DNA of 64,000 nucleotides from Dolomedes plantarius (taxonomy: Eukaryota > Arthropoda > Arachnida > Araneae > Dolomedidae). The notes beneath the pieces were generated by a model. The model had not been told where the DNA came from. It did no database searches and saw nothing but the letters and a program-made list of their open reading frames with translations. Shown here one piece after another: positions 10,640 through 22,429 of the stretch. Position 1 is the stretch's first letter. Each line of letters begins with the position of its first letter. The translations under genes and the position numbers were made by a program. The stretch spans positions 207,532,993 through 207,596,992 of the forward strand of contig OU015492.1 in the NCBI GenBank assembly GCA_907164885.2. The letters are read 5' to 3'.

Positions 10640-13130
10640 ATATTCCAGATTTTGAAAAAAAAATTAAAAGGGTGGGGGAAGGTGAGGGCCATCCACATGT
10701 CTTCCTTTGGGGGGGGGGGGCTTGATCGAAATTGAGTGGCACCAAGGGACCAATATTGACTCGTCAGTATACTGCTACCAGATAAAAAAATAGTTAACAC
10801 TTTCCATGTTCTATGCAAATGTCTCAGGACCAGTGCCTCCGCATGCGTAAAAATACCAACAATTCATCCATATTAATTTTTAGAAATTGTTGCCACAGTT
10901 TTTGAATGTTCTGCTCTATCCTTTGGCCATATATATTGCTCTTTCTTAAGGAGTATCCTTAAGGACTCGATGAACGAAATACCACGTGACCTCGGAAAGA
11001 GGGAGTATTCCATGACTTGATGATCATCAACACTTTCTTTTTGCTGGGGGAACATTTCATATAGTGGGGAAATATATGTCTAGGACTTCTTGGAACAAAA
11101 GGTTATTGCCAACTAGTTAGTAATAAGAGCTAGCTGTAAGAAAACTTATGTTACTTTTAACATAGGATTACGTTCGTCAATAACGGCCCTGCGGAGAGAA
11201 AAAAAATTCCGGCGTCGCAAGTTATAATTTTGCAAACGCACCAAACCCAGTAGCAATAAACAGTTAAACAGAAAAGTACCAAAATGCGTCAAAATAAAAG
11301 AAAAGAAGTAAGCAACGGTAAATAATCCTACGTTAATAGTCCGCGGTAGTTTTGTTAGAAGAGACTACCTGAAATACTTTTATTGTATTTTTTTGTAGTT
11401 AATGTTGTTTATCAAATAATGAATTTTTTTCTTTGTTTTTGTGGTACTCATCATTAAAAGTTGTGCCCGGTAAATCTTTAAAGATCAGGTAATTTTTTTT
11501 TTTCAGTACAAAAACAAATTACATTTAGTGATATGCAAAAATTTTAAAAACGGTTCAAAAGGCAAATATTAAACTTTAGTATTTAAAAATTTAGTATTTA
11601 AAAATTTCTATCTGGAGTATTTCATAAGAGGATTATGTAAGTATAATCTAGGTGTTGAGTACATTTCTGTTTAAGAAATATACTTATTCTTTCATCAAAT
11701 GGTATAAAAATCCATTCATAAATTGATATATTTACTACATTTGTGATATAAATGAATGAATCAAAGAAATTATTCTGTTAACGCATATTCATAAAAGTGG
11801 AAAAGTTAATATTTATTTTCCGTTTTTTATAAATTCGATGTTAATTATGTGCAAAATTATAATCTTTTGCATATAATTTAGATCTCGTTAATCCTGCGCT
11901 TCAAGCGTACGTATTGAAATCATAACATACTTAAAATAATTTTCCTATAAAGGATTTCAGTTTTATTTATATATCTTCTAAAATCCATAGTGATTTGCAC
12001 AGAAGTGTCAATATTACTTTCTTTATTCTAGTTTCTCGATGCCATTCAATTTAGATCTCCGAAATGCTCGAAATTTGTGAAAGTGTCATAGATTTTTAGA
12101 GAAGAGTTGTTTTGTGTTTAATGTCTGTTTCCGCTGGCAAGTTTCCCTTAACTACAAAAACATTTTTTTCTTCTATGAAACAATGTAAGATGAGCGTGAG
12201 AGCTTATTGAACTTAAATGGTGCAAGAGCAATTGAAGCTTGTTTTTTTCCAGACGTTCCTTTATTTTGTATCTTAACTATTTCAACATTTATGATAGTTA
12301 CGATAACTGCTTTCGTTACAAAGACAATATTTCCTAAATAACTGAAACAGTATGTTTTCCCCCAGAAAAATGACTTGTTTAAACTTTTCAAATACTCGTA
12401 TAGAATTACTGTAGGAATTTTATATATACATTTATTTCACAAAAATTATATATTTTAATGATAAATTTTGCTCATCAGTTTCATTTCCATTATCAATATG
12501 TTTTAACATATTTAGTGATAAGAGTTTCGTTGTCAGACGAAAAATAAAGCTTAGTTCTTCTCTTGATATTCTATTAAACTGTTATAACATTTGCAGCAAT
12601 TTTTAAAGATTTATACTTTGCAGAATGTATGCGTAATTTTAGAATTGAAATCATATATATATATATATCTATATATATATGATGACACGAAGCTTATTTT
12701 TACACAGCTTCATCATGGTGTCTTATGTTGCTCCATCTTAACTTTTCCCTAATATAATTGTTAAAGATATAGTAGTCAGTGAATAAAGACCTGTGGCAAA
12801 GAACTACCGTTGAAATACACCTAAAAATTTATTTCCGAACGTTTAATTATCTCAATTCAATCCACATTAATTATCTGCCAAGCCATCATCTCGATTCTCG
12901 CGATGCGTGACCAACCCGATCGAAAATCAATCCCTCTCTGCCGAAACACTATTCTTTCAAACCGTCTAAAGCTATAGCTCATGCACACATTACGTCTGCA
13001 TGACGTTGCACCGAACATGAGGCTGGGGAGGAGCTACGTTTGATACTATTAATAGACTCTTTCTTTGTTCGTTCAAAAAGGGAATTTCCCTAATTTTAGG
13101 ATTGAGAATTGACGCTTGCTCGTTCCATGC
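10640..13130. other. Unassigned sequence
   Basis: No gene was found. It holds a G11-12 run near 10,700, a short TA palindrome near 12,655-12,680, and a somewhat GC-richer block at about 12,850-13,060. That block leads into the inverted repeat at 13,132 and may belong to the same mobile element. Confidence 0.45.
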
Positions 13131-13131
13131 G

Positions 13132-13427
<296 letters not shown>

Positions 13428-13467
<40 letters not shown>

Positions 13468-13486
13468 ATATATATATACATACATA
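13428..13486. repeat. (TA)n microsatellite
   Basis: A TA tract with one phase break abuts the right arm of the inverted repeat. Confidence 0.9.
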
Positions 13487-13914
13487 TATAAGACATTGAT
13501 TTTTAAACATTTTTTTCTTTATCTAGCTTTTGACCGTAACACAACAATAATTAATCATAATTAGGCCATTTATTCATAATTAGGAGTTTTTAATTTTTAG
13601 ATTAGGTCATTAAATATGACCTTTCAATGGACTCACGCCTTCATCGCGTCGACCCGAGTTCATATCTTGTCAAAATTACCGTAGCATTCTGAAACAATTG
13701 ACCCCTTCTTTTATTCCATAATACACGCAGTGTTCGCAAAAAACTCCTTCAAGAATGCACTTGCTAGTTCATTATTCTCCCTTCGTAGCAAATGTAAGGA
13801 AAACCGCCGAAATGCAGCGTGTTATAAACTCTTGAACTATAGCTCTTAAACGTCCAAAACTCCTGGACGTGCTCTACATACTGGTCGAGTAATATTTGTG
13901 CTAGGCTGTTTTTT

Positions 13915-14015
13915 AAAATGCTATGTTGGCGGTTTAATAGGGGTTGGATATGAACCCACTATTCGAACCTCATAACCAGTAAGCTACCAGCTGAACTAGT
14001 TCATAGATGTAAGAC
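13915..14015 (-). repeat. tRNA-like SINE head
   Basis: On the minus strand, an A-box-like AGTTCAGCTGGTAG is followed at normal distance by a B-box-like GGGTTCATATCCAAC. The promoter boxes and spacing are tRNA-like, but the sequence cannot fold as a clean cloverleaf. It is best read as a worn SINE. Confidence 0.45.
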
Positions 14016-16456
14016 AGGGTCATTTTCCGAGAACAATATAGTTTAATAAATAGTATCCTTATTTATTGTTGATCATTACTTTAAATTATATAAATTATCG
14101 CTTAATAATAGTTGTATTGTTTTTATGTGTGTAAGTCTATCAAATATATGAACAAACAATGGAACCTTATCAGAATCAGTTTTTTTTGTCTTACACTTTT
14201 AAAATTTACACCATTATATAAATATTATTAACCCAACATTACAATTAACGTAAGTTGGGGTAACTGAGCCATAAATTTTCAACTTTTTTATATACTATAT
14301 TTTAACATATCAAAATTATACTAACATGTATAATTTTCAAAAATCTTTGTATAACCTGTATTTTAGTATGTCTTAGGGAGTCTGTTTAAGCTATGATATT
14401 GATTTTTATCATATTTATATTATATATAAATATTGTATATATTTTTAAATAAAGGTGGGCCCAAATCCCCACCCAGGTCTATTTCTCATAAGAAACAACA
14501 GAATCTGTGGCTGGGTTACTGGGTCCAATGCTTGTATATCTAGAGAAAAAAAAATTCTACCCCCATTTAGAAACAATTTTTCAAAGCAAGTACCAATGTT
14601 TTAATGCAGATTGTTTCGAACACCGAATGGAATTCCCACGTAATATGTAAAGGAAAAAATCTGGGACGGGATGGCCCAGTTACCCCATGGGCAAAGTTAC
14701 ATCAACAACTTACCCTACACCATTATAAATGGATGGATATCATATTACCCGAACTGATCATTTTTTTCATAACTGGACATCATATTATTTTAATTGAGAA
14801 TATTATTTACATAAATGTATATCAGACATTTAAAGCAGCCTTCATAATTTCTATTATAATATGATTCTTTTTTCATCATATTCCAAGACACTTAATTTTG
14901 CAGTTATTAAAACTCTAGGACAAGATGTTTTTGATTCTGATAAGATTCCGCTATTCATTAATTTATTTGTGGAACTGTATTAGAAATGATTTTTACCATG
15001 TTTTTATTAACTGGCTTTCTTGTGTGTTTGTGTGTTTGTCCCTTACAAATCTTGCAATCGATTTTTAACTAACTTCCCGACAAGCTAGACATTTGAAACT
15101 TTTAGAATAGCTCAGAATACGATTACAATGCATTTTTTAATACTTTTAGCCGTCTTTAAGCAGAATGAAATTAATTTTCAGTTATTTTAAGTTAATTTTG
15201 TTTTGTAGACTGGTGCACCCATCTATCTGCCGGGACGGGAACGAAAAGTTAAACGCAAGTTTACTTCCAATTAACTTCATTTTCTTTCAAGTTCATGGGA
15301 TAATTCATCAAAAAAATTTTAAAAAAGTATTTAATGATACATAGAATTGTCAAGTTTATATGATTCAACATAAAATTTAAAAACATGGTATATAAAAAGT
15401 TCTTTTTATCTTGTAATTATTATGATATTTAATTCATTTAAATATGTAAGTGCGAAATGAACGATTTTTTTAATTTATTTTCTACAAAAGCTGATAATTC
15501 ATTTAACTTTAGAAATTTTTTCTACAAACATATTTGAATTTCTAGCGCTGACATTTCCTTTTTTTGCTTAAAAATAATGCAATTTTCAATTTAGTAGTAG
15601 GTTGATAAATTACGTGTGATCGCTAACGCATTTATTTTAACAAATACATACTAGCGCCTCGAAAAGTATCTCGCTATTTTTTAGCCGTTAGTTTAGCACT
15701 CGATTATTACCTGAAGCGCAATTTTTTAGCGTAATTTAATAATAAATGATGGTGTTTACCCGCTATTTCTGTCAGCGTCAATAATTTAATTACCAGATAG
15801 ATGATTACGAGCGAACCTCCCTTGTTTTAAATACGAAATAATGCAACGGTCGAGAGTAAAAAAAAAAGTTAAAAATGAGAAGCGAGTATCCAGAGCTATT
15901 TGTTACAAATGATCTGCCTAATTAACTATTTTGTACATCATATGCCATAACATAATGAAGTTGAGTTCAATGTAATGAGCGTAAATTGCAGTTCGGGAGA
16001 GTTGACGCAATTAACCAGATATATGCTGATTGCTGAGAATAAGTACTCGCTGCAGCCGAACACTGTTTAGTGTAAGGCAATCATCTGATTAGCTAGAAAT
16101 CAATGAAGGTGTATAATAGCCGCGCGCATTGCCATGAATTCGGAATCTGTTTAATACTCTGCCACTAACGACGAGGCAAAATAGCAACTGGAATCATGAA
16201 CAAAATGATGCCTGCAATAATAGCTAATGAAATATTGAATAGCGAAATGAAATTATTCTGGAACATGCCATAAACTTTAATTATGTCAGGTGGTTGGTTA
16301 ATGGCATGGTTTTTATAGAACATATTTAACCCTTTACACTCTAATTAGTGTATTAAGAGCTCTCTCGTGTTTCCTTAAGTTTTTTTTAACATCAAATATA
16401 CATCCAATAATATTTAATGAGAATCAAGGTACTTTCAATATCCTGAATTACGTACA
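14016..16456. other. Unassigned intergenic or intronic sequence
   Basis: No coding frame, RNA or repeat boundary was recognised. A lone TTAACCCTTTACACTC at about 16,328 resembles a piggyBac-type MITE start, but no partner end was found. Confidence 0.5.
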
Positions 16457-16891
16457 TCTATACTAATAAAGAGACAAGTGGAAGTCGAGAGATCACGTGA
16501 CCGTAACTCATCCGGGCGGGCACCGATCTTCGAAAAAAAAATGGCCGACAAATATACAGGAAACGGTGTATTTTTTTTCTCATGAAAGTACATAAATGTA
16601 ACATATTTGGAAAGAGCTTCGAAAACTGATAATTTTTTCTGCGTACACTTATTCTGTTAATTCAATAGTTTTAGAGATATTTTCATTCTAAAATCATTCA
16701 CTGCTGAGAAACCAAATCATCTGGCACAGTGGTGCTGCCATCTGTCGGCAGCGACGGGAATGAAAATTGAAAGGAATTCATTCACTTGAATTTAATACAT
16801 TTGTAGGCTTTTTTTTTTCTTTTGTGGGGCCCGAAGTACATAAATATGTTACACGGATGGCTTGAGCGTAGCTAGGCGAAGCCCGGCTAGT
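16457..16891 (+). mobile_element. Non-autonomous Helitron (435 bp)
   Basis: It starts TCTATACTAATAAAGAGAC and ends GGCGAAGCCCGGCTAG followed by T. The 5' TC, a GC-rich 3' stem and terminal CTAG are Helitron hallmarks, and these ends are common in arthropod Helitrons. There is no RepHel coding sequence. Confidence 0.78.
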
Positions 16892-16903
16892 TTGTAATAT
16901 TTA

Positions 16904-17463
16904 CTAGTTGGTACCCGTCAAAACATAACGGCTAGATAGTAAATAAATGGACTAATACACAAATACTCAACACTTCATTGTCAAATGTTGAAAACCATAA
17001 TAATGCGCAGAAACAAATTAATGTGTTTAAGCTGCCTCGTGCTTAGTGAGTATCTAAAGCCATATTTAAAAATGCCACTGAGCAGGCGCAGAAAACAATT
17101 TTTTTATTGTAAATTATCGCTAATTAGACAGCGCGAAATAAAGAATTTCCATCAGGTTTAATCTTATATTTCACAAACATAATTATCATAAAAATAAAAA
17201 TGGTAGGGAAAGAGAGAGAGAGAGATCTAGAGAGACTCCTCGGAATAAACGTGTTTATTATTAAAACATATCACCGAGCATACACAGAAATAAAACTTTA
17301 ATTGTAAATTATTGCTAATTAATAGAAATTGTGGTTACAAAAACCAAATTCGACAAATCTACAGATTTCAATCTTTCGTTTAAGGCAAAATGAAGTAAAT
17401 TGATGCAGAAGTTTTCTCTCACGGATTGCCCAAAAAGTCGACTTAGCAACTTAAATATATAGA
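16904..17463 (-). mobile_element. Non-autonomous Helitron (560 bp)
   Basis: This is the second copy of the 2,404-3,010 family: TCTATATATTTAAGTTGC at the minus-strand 5' end and CTAG at 16,904-16,907. The 3' hairpin is preserved by paired change (CCGTTA...TGACGG versus CCATCA...TGATGG in the other copy). It contains a (GA)n run near 17,210. Its 3' end is only 12 bp from the 3' end of the preceding Helitron. Confidence 0.72.
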
Positions 17464-17469
17464 TAGCTG

Positions 17470-18648
17470 TACAAAAACGAAACATGAAAAAAATATTTTT
17501 AATATTTATAGCAGTATATTTATAGCTGCCATAAGAATTTATAATTTTGTATCGAGGGAAATAGCAAGGGAAATAAAAGAAGAGCTGAAATATATAACTG
17601 AATATAAATTAATAAACATGTACACGAACATATATTCGTCACATATCTACAAGAACATATGAGTTTTACTTTCTAAATACTATTGAAAATATAGCATTTA
17701 TAGCATTTAAAAAAATGATATACTACCTTAAAAATACGTCGAGTCTAAGCCCTTGGGGAAAAGAGTGATATCGAAACAGATTTTAACGTACAAGGGTAAT
17801 ATGAAAATAACAAATGTGATGTGGTGTTATGTAAATTTATCACAAGCATGCAACAGATAAAAGAAAATATATTTCTCATTGAGATAATGACCGGATTGAA
17901 TGACCGAAACTGGGTATTAAACATCTTAGCCTAATGTATTTAGTGATAATGACTCTCTGATGAACATTAATACACGAAAAAAAAGCAAGGCGAATAATTC
18001 ATTCATACCCATGATTTAAACATATTTTGGTTGTCATGAAAGTTGTTCAAAATAATTCCTAGAGGATTTGTGTTTCTAATGCATCACTTGCCAGAAAATC
18101 TTTTTATGGTATATGATAATTAACCTGAATTTTTTTTTCAAAAAAAAGGCTTTAACAATAACAGAGTGGATAGAGCATTAAATAACATCAGCAATACAAC
18201 ATTGGAGAGTAGTGATGAGCTCCATTTGTATGTCGTCAATCTTTTGGGAATTTGATTACGACTGCAAAACATTTAAAATTATACCTGATGTGTCCACCAG
18301 GTATTCAGTTCTGAAAAAAATCTGTACGAATGCCTGTGCATAGAAATAAATTCTACAGTAGAAGCAACCGGGTATTATAAGAACATCCATATTCAAATCA
18401 TGTTCAATTTAATATCGTGTTAGTGATGAAGGTATAGAAGTACTTTTGGAGCACGATGTAATAAGTAGGTTTTTAAAACTTATCAGGAGAGTGTTTCATA
18501 AAATGACAGCTAACTGAATATTTTGAGATATATATTTCCATTAGAGATATTGCTGACATGATATATTTTTTTGCGTAATCAACTTCCTTTTGAATATACT
18601 TCTCACGAGGTTGCACTAGCTTATTTATTCCATTAAAAAAAGTTTATT
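17470..18648. other. Unassigned AT-rich sequence
   Basis: I see no coding frame or repeat boundary here. Confidence 0.5.
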
Positions 18649-18820
18649 TTACCTTCAGCCAGGAAGGCAGGCAATGGTTCTTTGACCTCGTCATCACTCC
18701 CAAATCGACCTCTCAAAGTCTCCTGCCCGTGTCAAAACACATGAGAATCTGAGGAAGTCAGATCTGACACTATGGGGAATGCTGTAAGACCTGAAATCGC
18801 TTATATCCGAATGCTATTAA
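18649..18820 (-). pseudogene. Mariner transposase fossil, C-terminal part
   Basis: Read on the minus strand this continues the fragment at 23,170-23,445, from which it is separated by the 4.35-kb insertion. Recognisable are a worn QHSP...P region and, in another frame, LRGRFGSDDEVKE, a well-known mariner C-terminal motif. Stops and frameshifts are frequent. TTAA at 18,817-18,820 is the left copy of the target duplication of the insertion. Confidence 0.75.
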
Positions 18821-19130
18821 TACCCCAGTCAAAATAGACCTGATTTTGACAAATGGCTAAAAAAAAATATGACAGTTTTGAAAATTGGTGGAGATGTTTG
18901 TTTAGGCATGCTAATGAGCATACCAAAAGTCCCCACCGATCAGACTTGAGCTTTCGCCGCCATATTGGAAAATGTGTACACTTTAATGGATTTTTGCAAG
19001 TAACTTGAGACATATTGATTTTATGTAAAAAATTTGAACTTAAAAATTGAAGAACATCGAATTGTGAAGAAAAACGTCATTTACATTTTTTTTTATAATT
19101 CGAACACGAACAAAGATAATTGACTTTTAA

Positions 19131-19213
19131 CCTTTAGCTTACGGGGCCTATTTATTCGATTCCCCATTTAGAACGGGAAATTTCATACCCCATTTGTAAG
19201 AAGGGCCATTAAG

Positions 19214-19255
<42 letters not shown>

Positions 19256-19316
19256 GTATATGTATATATATGTATATGTATATATATGTATATGTATATG
19301 TATGTATATGTATATG

Positions 19317-19355
<39 letters not shown>

Positions 19356-19506
19356 ATATGTATATGTATATGTATATATATGTATATGTATATATATGTA
19401 TATATATGTATATGTATGTATATGTATATATATCTATATGTATATATATATATGTGTATATATATATATATATATCTATATGTATATATATATATATATA
19501 TGTGTG

Positions 19507-19540
<34 letters not shown>

Positions 19541-19591
19541 TGTGTGTATATATGTATATGTATCTATATATATATGTGTATATATATATTA

Positions 19592-19645
<54 letters not shown>

Positions 19646-19738
19646 ATATATATATATATATAATATATATACATATATATATTCATTCTTGAGCCCGTAT
19701 TCTTGGGATACATGCTATCCCACCCCGTAAGGAAAAGG
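19131..19738. mobile_element. TTAA-type MITE with a (TA)n core (608 bp)
   Basis: TTAA flanks both ends (19,127-19,130; 19,739-19,742). The termini are CCTTTAGCTTACGGGG and, inverted, CCTTTTCCTTACGGGG. The right arm of the host element lacks it at the matching point. The core is a long TA tract with many TGTA interruptions (19,216-19,690), which gives spurious frames of Met, Tyr, Ile, Val and Cys. Half of a second copy lies at 2,040-2,131. Confidence 0.85.
19216..19690. repeat. (TA)n/(TATG)n compound microsatellite
   Basis: About 475 bp of alternating pyrimidine-purine sequence. It is the longest simple repeat in the window and lies inside the MITE. Confidence 0.95.
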
Positions 19739-19994
19739 TTAAAGGAGCGAACCATCACGCCTGGGATGCGCGGTCCTCCCCATAGCGATGGGAGGATGAC
19801 CCACGTATGTGCGCCAAAAGTCTTGTATACTCATGTTTGTCAAATCTGTGCATATCAAAGCTTAAGAGAAAGTTGCAACAACACCCAATCCATTGTTATC
19901 AGGTTGTATTGTGAGGCTTGGTGTATTCTATATTTTTATGTCATACTTAGGCTGTATTGGGTACATAATGGCTGGAAGTGGGTAAAAATAAATA

Positions 19995-20193
19995 CAGTGG
20001 AATCTCGATCTATCGTTTTTAAAGGGACCGATTAAAATGACCGATAAATGCAGGAAAACGATAGATGCGGAAACATAACAAAGCAACATGATCGTTGGGA
20101 CTGGATAAAATGAACGACACATCGAATTCATTTTATCCAGTCCCATCAAAGGAAAAACGATGGATCCGAAAACGATCGATTGAGATTCCACTG
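19995..20193. mobile_element. Pogo/Tigger-like MITE (199 bp)
   Basis: The ends are CAGTGGAATCTCGATCTATC and, inverted, CAGTGGAATCTCAATCGATC, with TA on each side. The CAGTGGAAYCTCGAT terminus is typical of pogo/Tigger elements. The corresponding place in the right arm (about 22,616) reads through without it, which proves a precise TA insertion. An inner inverted pair, GACTGGATAAAATGAA/TTCATTTTATCCAGTC, lies at about 20,099-20,145. Confidence 0.88.
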
Positions 20194-20204
20194 TACTAAC
20201 TTTG

Positions 20205-21912
20205 ATGTATGCAACTATGTCAGTAGAAAAAATTTTGCCTGGCTATGCATATGCTAGAAAAATCCTAGCAATTTTAATTACCCAAACAGCTTTAGCAAAA
20301 ATAATTTTCGACGAAATGGATATATCTGATTTCAAAAGCAATAATCTGTATGAGTTGCTTAGAGATTTTGCTACTGAACTACTATTGCTAGAAACCCTAA
20401 ACGGACATAGTCATATACGAGCCACCGTATATGGGATTAACATGAGGATGACTTTGAATCAGTTGAAAGAGAATGGCCCCACTGCAGCCCTCTGGGTTCA
20501 GTACTTCTGATTGGTAGACCTTATGAAAGCTTGATCACCGTCAATTGTACGGTGAAAGAAACGGTTTCAATATAGTAGTAACCTGTCGTTGCTTTTTCAG
20601 AGGATAGCGATTGCTAAACATAACGACGAAGACCTAGCATTTTATTTAGAATATGAGTTAGCTCCTTTTCCGTTGGCTCTATTTAATGAAGCTGGCATTC
20701 AAGAGACAACGACATTGGCCATGTACGACATTTTTGAAGTTCCAAACTAAGACCTTAACCTCCTGATCTACGTAAACATTGTGGACAGTGGTTTTCTCCT
20801 ACAACGTGTCAAATGGGGAACACTATTAACTTTTTCAGCAGTTTTCATAAATTAAGTGAACTATATAAAAAAGCATTATGGTACCAGCTGTATAGTCGTT
20901 TTGAATGGTTAATCCAACACTACTAACACTACTAACACTACAAAAAGAATTAACAAAATATGCGGTCTATAGTGAAATAATCTGTAGACATAATTGATGG
21001 AAACATGCGAGTTACTGTTCAACAAGAATAGTTCCTTTCAAATGAAAACAATAAGAGCGAATTGATCAACACTCTATCAGCTGAGGTGGGAAACAATGGG
21101 ATTCGATTCCGACAAAGTAATGACGACGCCGACATTCTCATTATAAATGCTGCAATTAATGAAGCATGTTCTGGTACCAACATCGTTGTAACCATCGGTG
21201 AAGATGTTGACCACCTGGTTCTATTAACATCTCTCACCCCTACAGAAAAAATACATTTTCCCTGTCAAACCACGCAAAGGGAAATCAAAGAAAAAAAATA
21301 TATTCATCAAATGAAATACAATCATCATCAGGACTTACCAAAGTAACCTTTTTCTATACGCGTTCATTGGATGTGATAGTACTTGTGCAGCATTCAACAA
21401 AGGAAAGAAACTTTGCATAAAAATGTTCCAAATTCAAGATATGGAACACAACGTGACAGTAGTTAATAAATGCAACTCTTCGCACAATAACGGTTCAAGC
21501 AGGAGAATGTTTTTTTTCTGATCTGGTATGGAGCACATTCCAGTGAACAGTCCCTAAATAAGTTTAGGTACAAATTTTTCGCAAAATTTGACACTAAAAT
21601 AAAACCATACATTTCGTATCTTCCCTCAATTGAAGAGGAAGCCAGGCTACTTTCCTTTCGGTTGTATCACCAGGTGCAAAAATGATTTGGTAATGAGTTG
21701 AATCCTGAAGTGTGGGACAGTTAACGTTAATAGAAAACCCTCGTGCCATCACAACTATGGATGCAGTGGCTCCCGTTTCAGTTTTAAGCACAGTGTTTTG
21801 CAACAGCAAGACAGACTGGGGAGAAAGATACGTGTGTCGGAAAGCAGGCATCAACTGCACAACGGCCTGCAATAACTGCAATGGAGTATGTCACAACGGC
21901 ATACCCCATTGA
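20205..21912 (+). pseudogene. PIN-like, Cys-tailed protein of the TIR element, inactivated
   Basis: The start at 20,205 (MYATMSVEKILPGYAYARK) opens a 101-residue frame. Later blocks are scattered across frames with many stops: IAIAKHNDEDLAFYLEYELA (about 20,600), IVVLNG (about 20,893), DDADILIINAAI (about 21,121), TIGEDVDHLVLLTSL (about 21,190), ARLLSFRLYHQVQ (about 21,648) and a Cys-rich tail CRKAGINCTTACNNCNG (about 21,836). From memory, arthropod 'uncharacterized' proteins share this order, with an FDGY motif where IVVLNG stands here. DAD and GEDxD resemble the acidic clusters of FEN/PIN-type nucleases. Family membership is a strong impression; nuclease activity is inference. Confidence 0.7.
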
Positions 21913-22140
21913 AGTTATTGTCCTGTAGATCATGACGATCCAACGAAAGGAACTGATGAATGAAGTGATGCTAGCTGCCCCATAGATGATCTTTTCAAGA
22001 CTGATGACGCGAACAATCCCGTACCGAAAAAAGCACGTCAACCATAAAGTAGGTAAGCTTAAAAAAATTACACACAATGAAAATACGGTAGTGAATAATT
22101 CCAAGTTTATTACATTCGTTTATAAAATTAATAATGATCA

Positions 22141-22207
22141 ATTATCTACATACCAAAACACATCAAAGTCTAAATTAGACTTTGATGTGTTTTGGTATGT
22201 AGATAAT
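22141..22207. repeat. Perfect 67-bp palindrome, 33-bp arms, 1-nt spacer
   Basis: The left arm ATTATCTACATACC...AAAGTCTAA is mirrored exactly after a single A at 22,174. It lies inside the long-TIR element, between the gene ruin and the right arm. Confidence 0.97.
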
Positions 22208-22429
22208 GCCACAATGAGGGAGTGGAGATAATTCAAAGGAAAGCACCTGCAACGAGACTTCGACGCTCCATAATCAACGCGCATTTAATAGTCAATATAT
22301 TTGTACGTGTTAGGGTTACTACAAAATGTATTTAATACTTTTTGTACACAATTTAATTTTCTTTAATTTTTGTATTAAACTTTTTTTACATAAGTTAATA
22401 TTCTCCAAGTTATTTGCAAAAACACAAAA

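Larger units (their letters stand above)
18821..20365 (+). repeat. Left terminal inverted repeat
   Basis: Key matching stretches with the right arm are AGGCATGCTAATGA, AAAGTCCCCACCGATCAGAC, the GGATGACCCACG region, TTTTTATGTCATACTTAGGC and the coding stretch from 20,205. The arm is interrupted by a TTAA-type MITE (19,131-19,738) and a pogo-like MITE (19,995-20,193). Confidence 0.85.

Noticed and set aside
16325..16345. TTAACCCTTTACACTC as a MITE terminus
   Set aside because: No inverse partner within several kb, so no element can be supported.
19244..19692. Open frames of 130-140 residues made of Met, Tyr, Ile, Val and Cys
   Set aside because: They read through an alternating TA/TG microsatellite inside a MITE. 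All three frames are open for the same reason.
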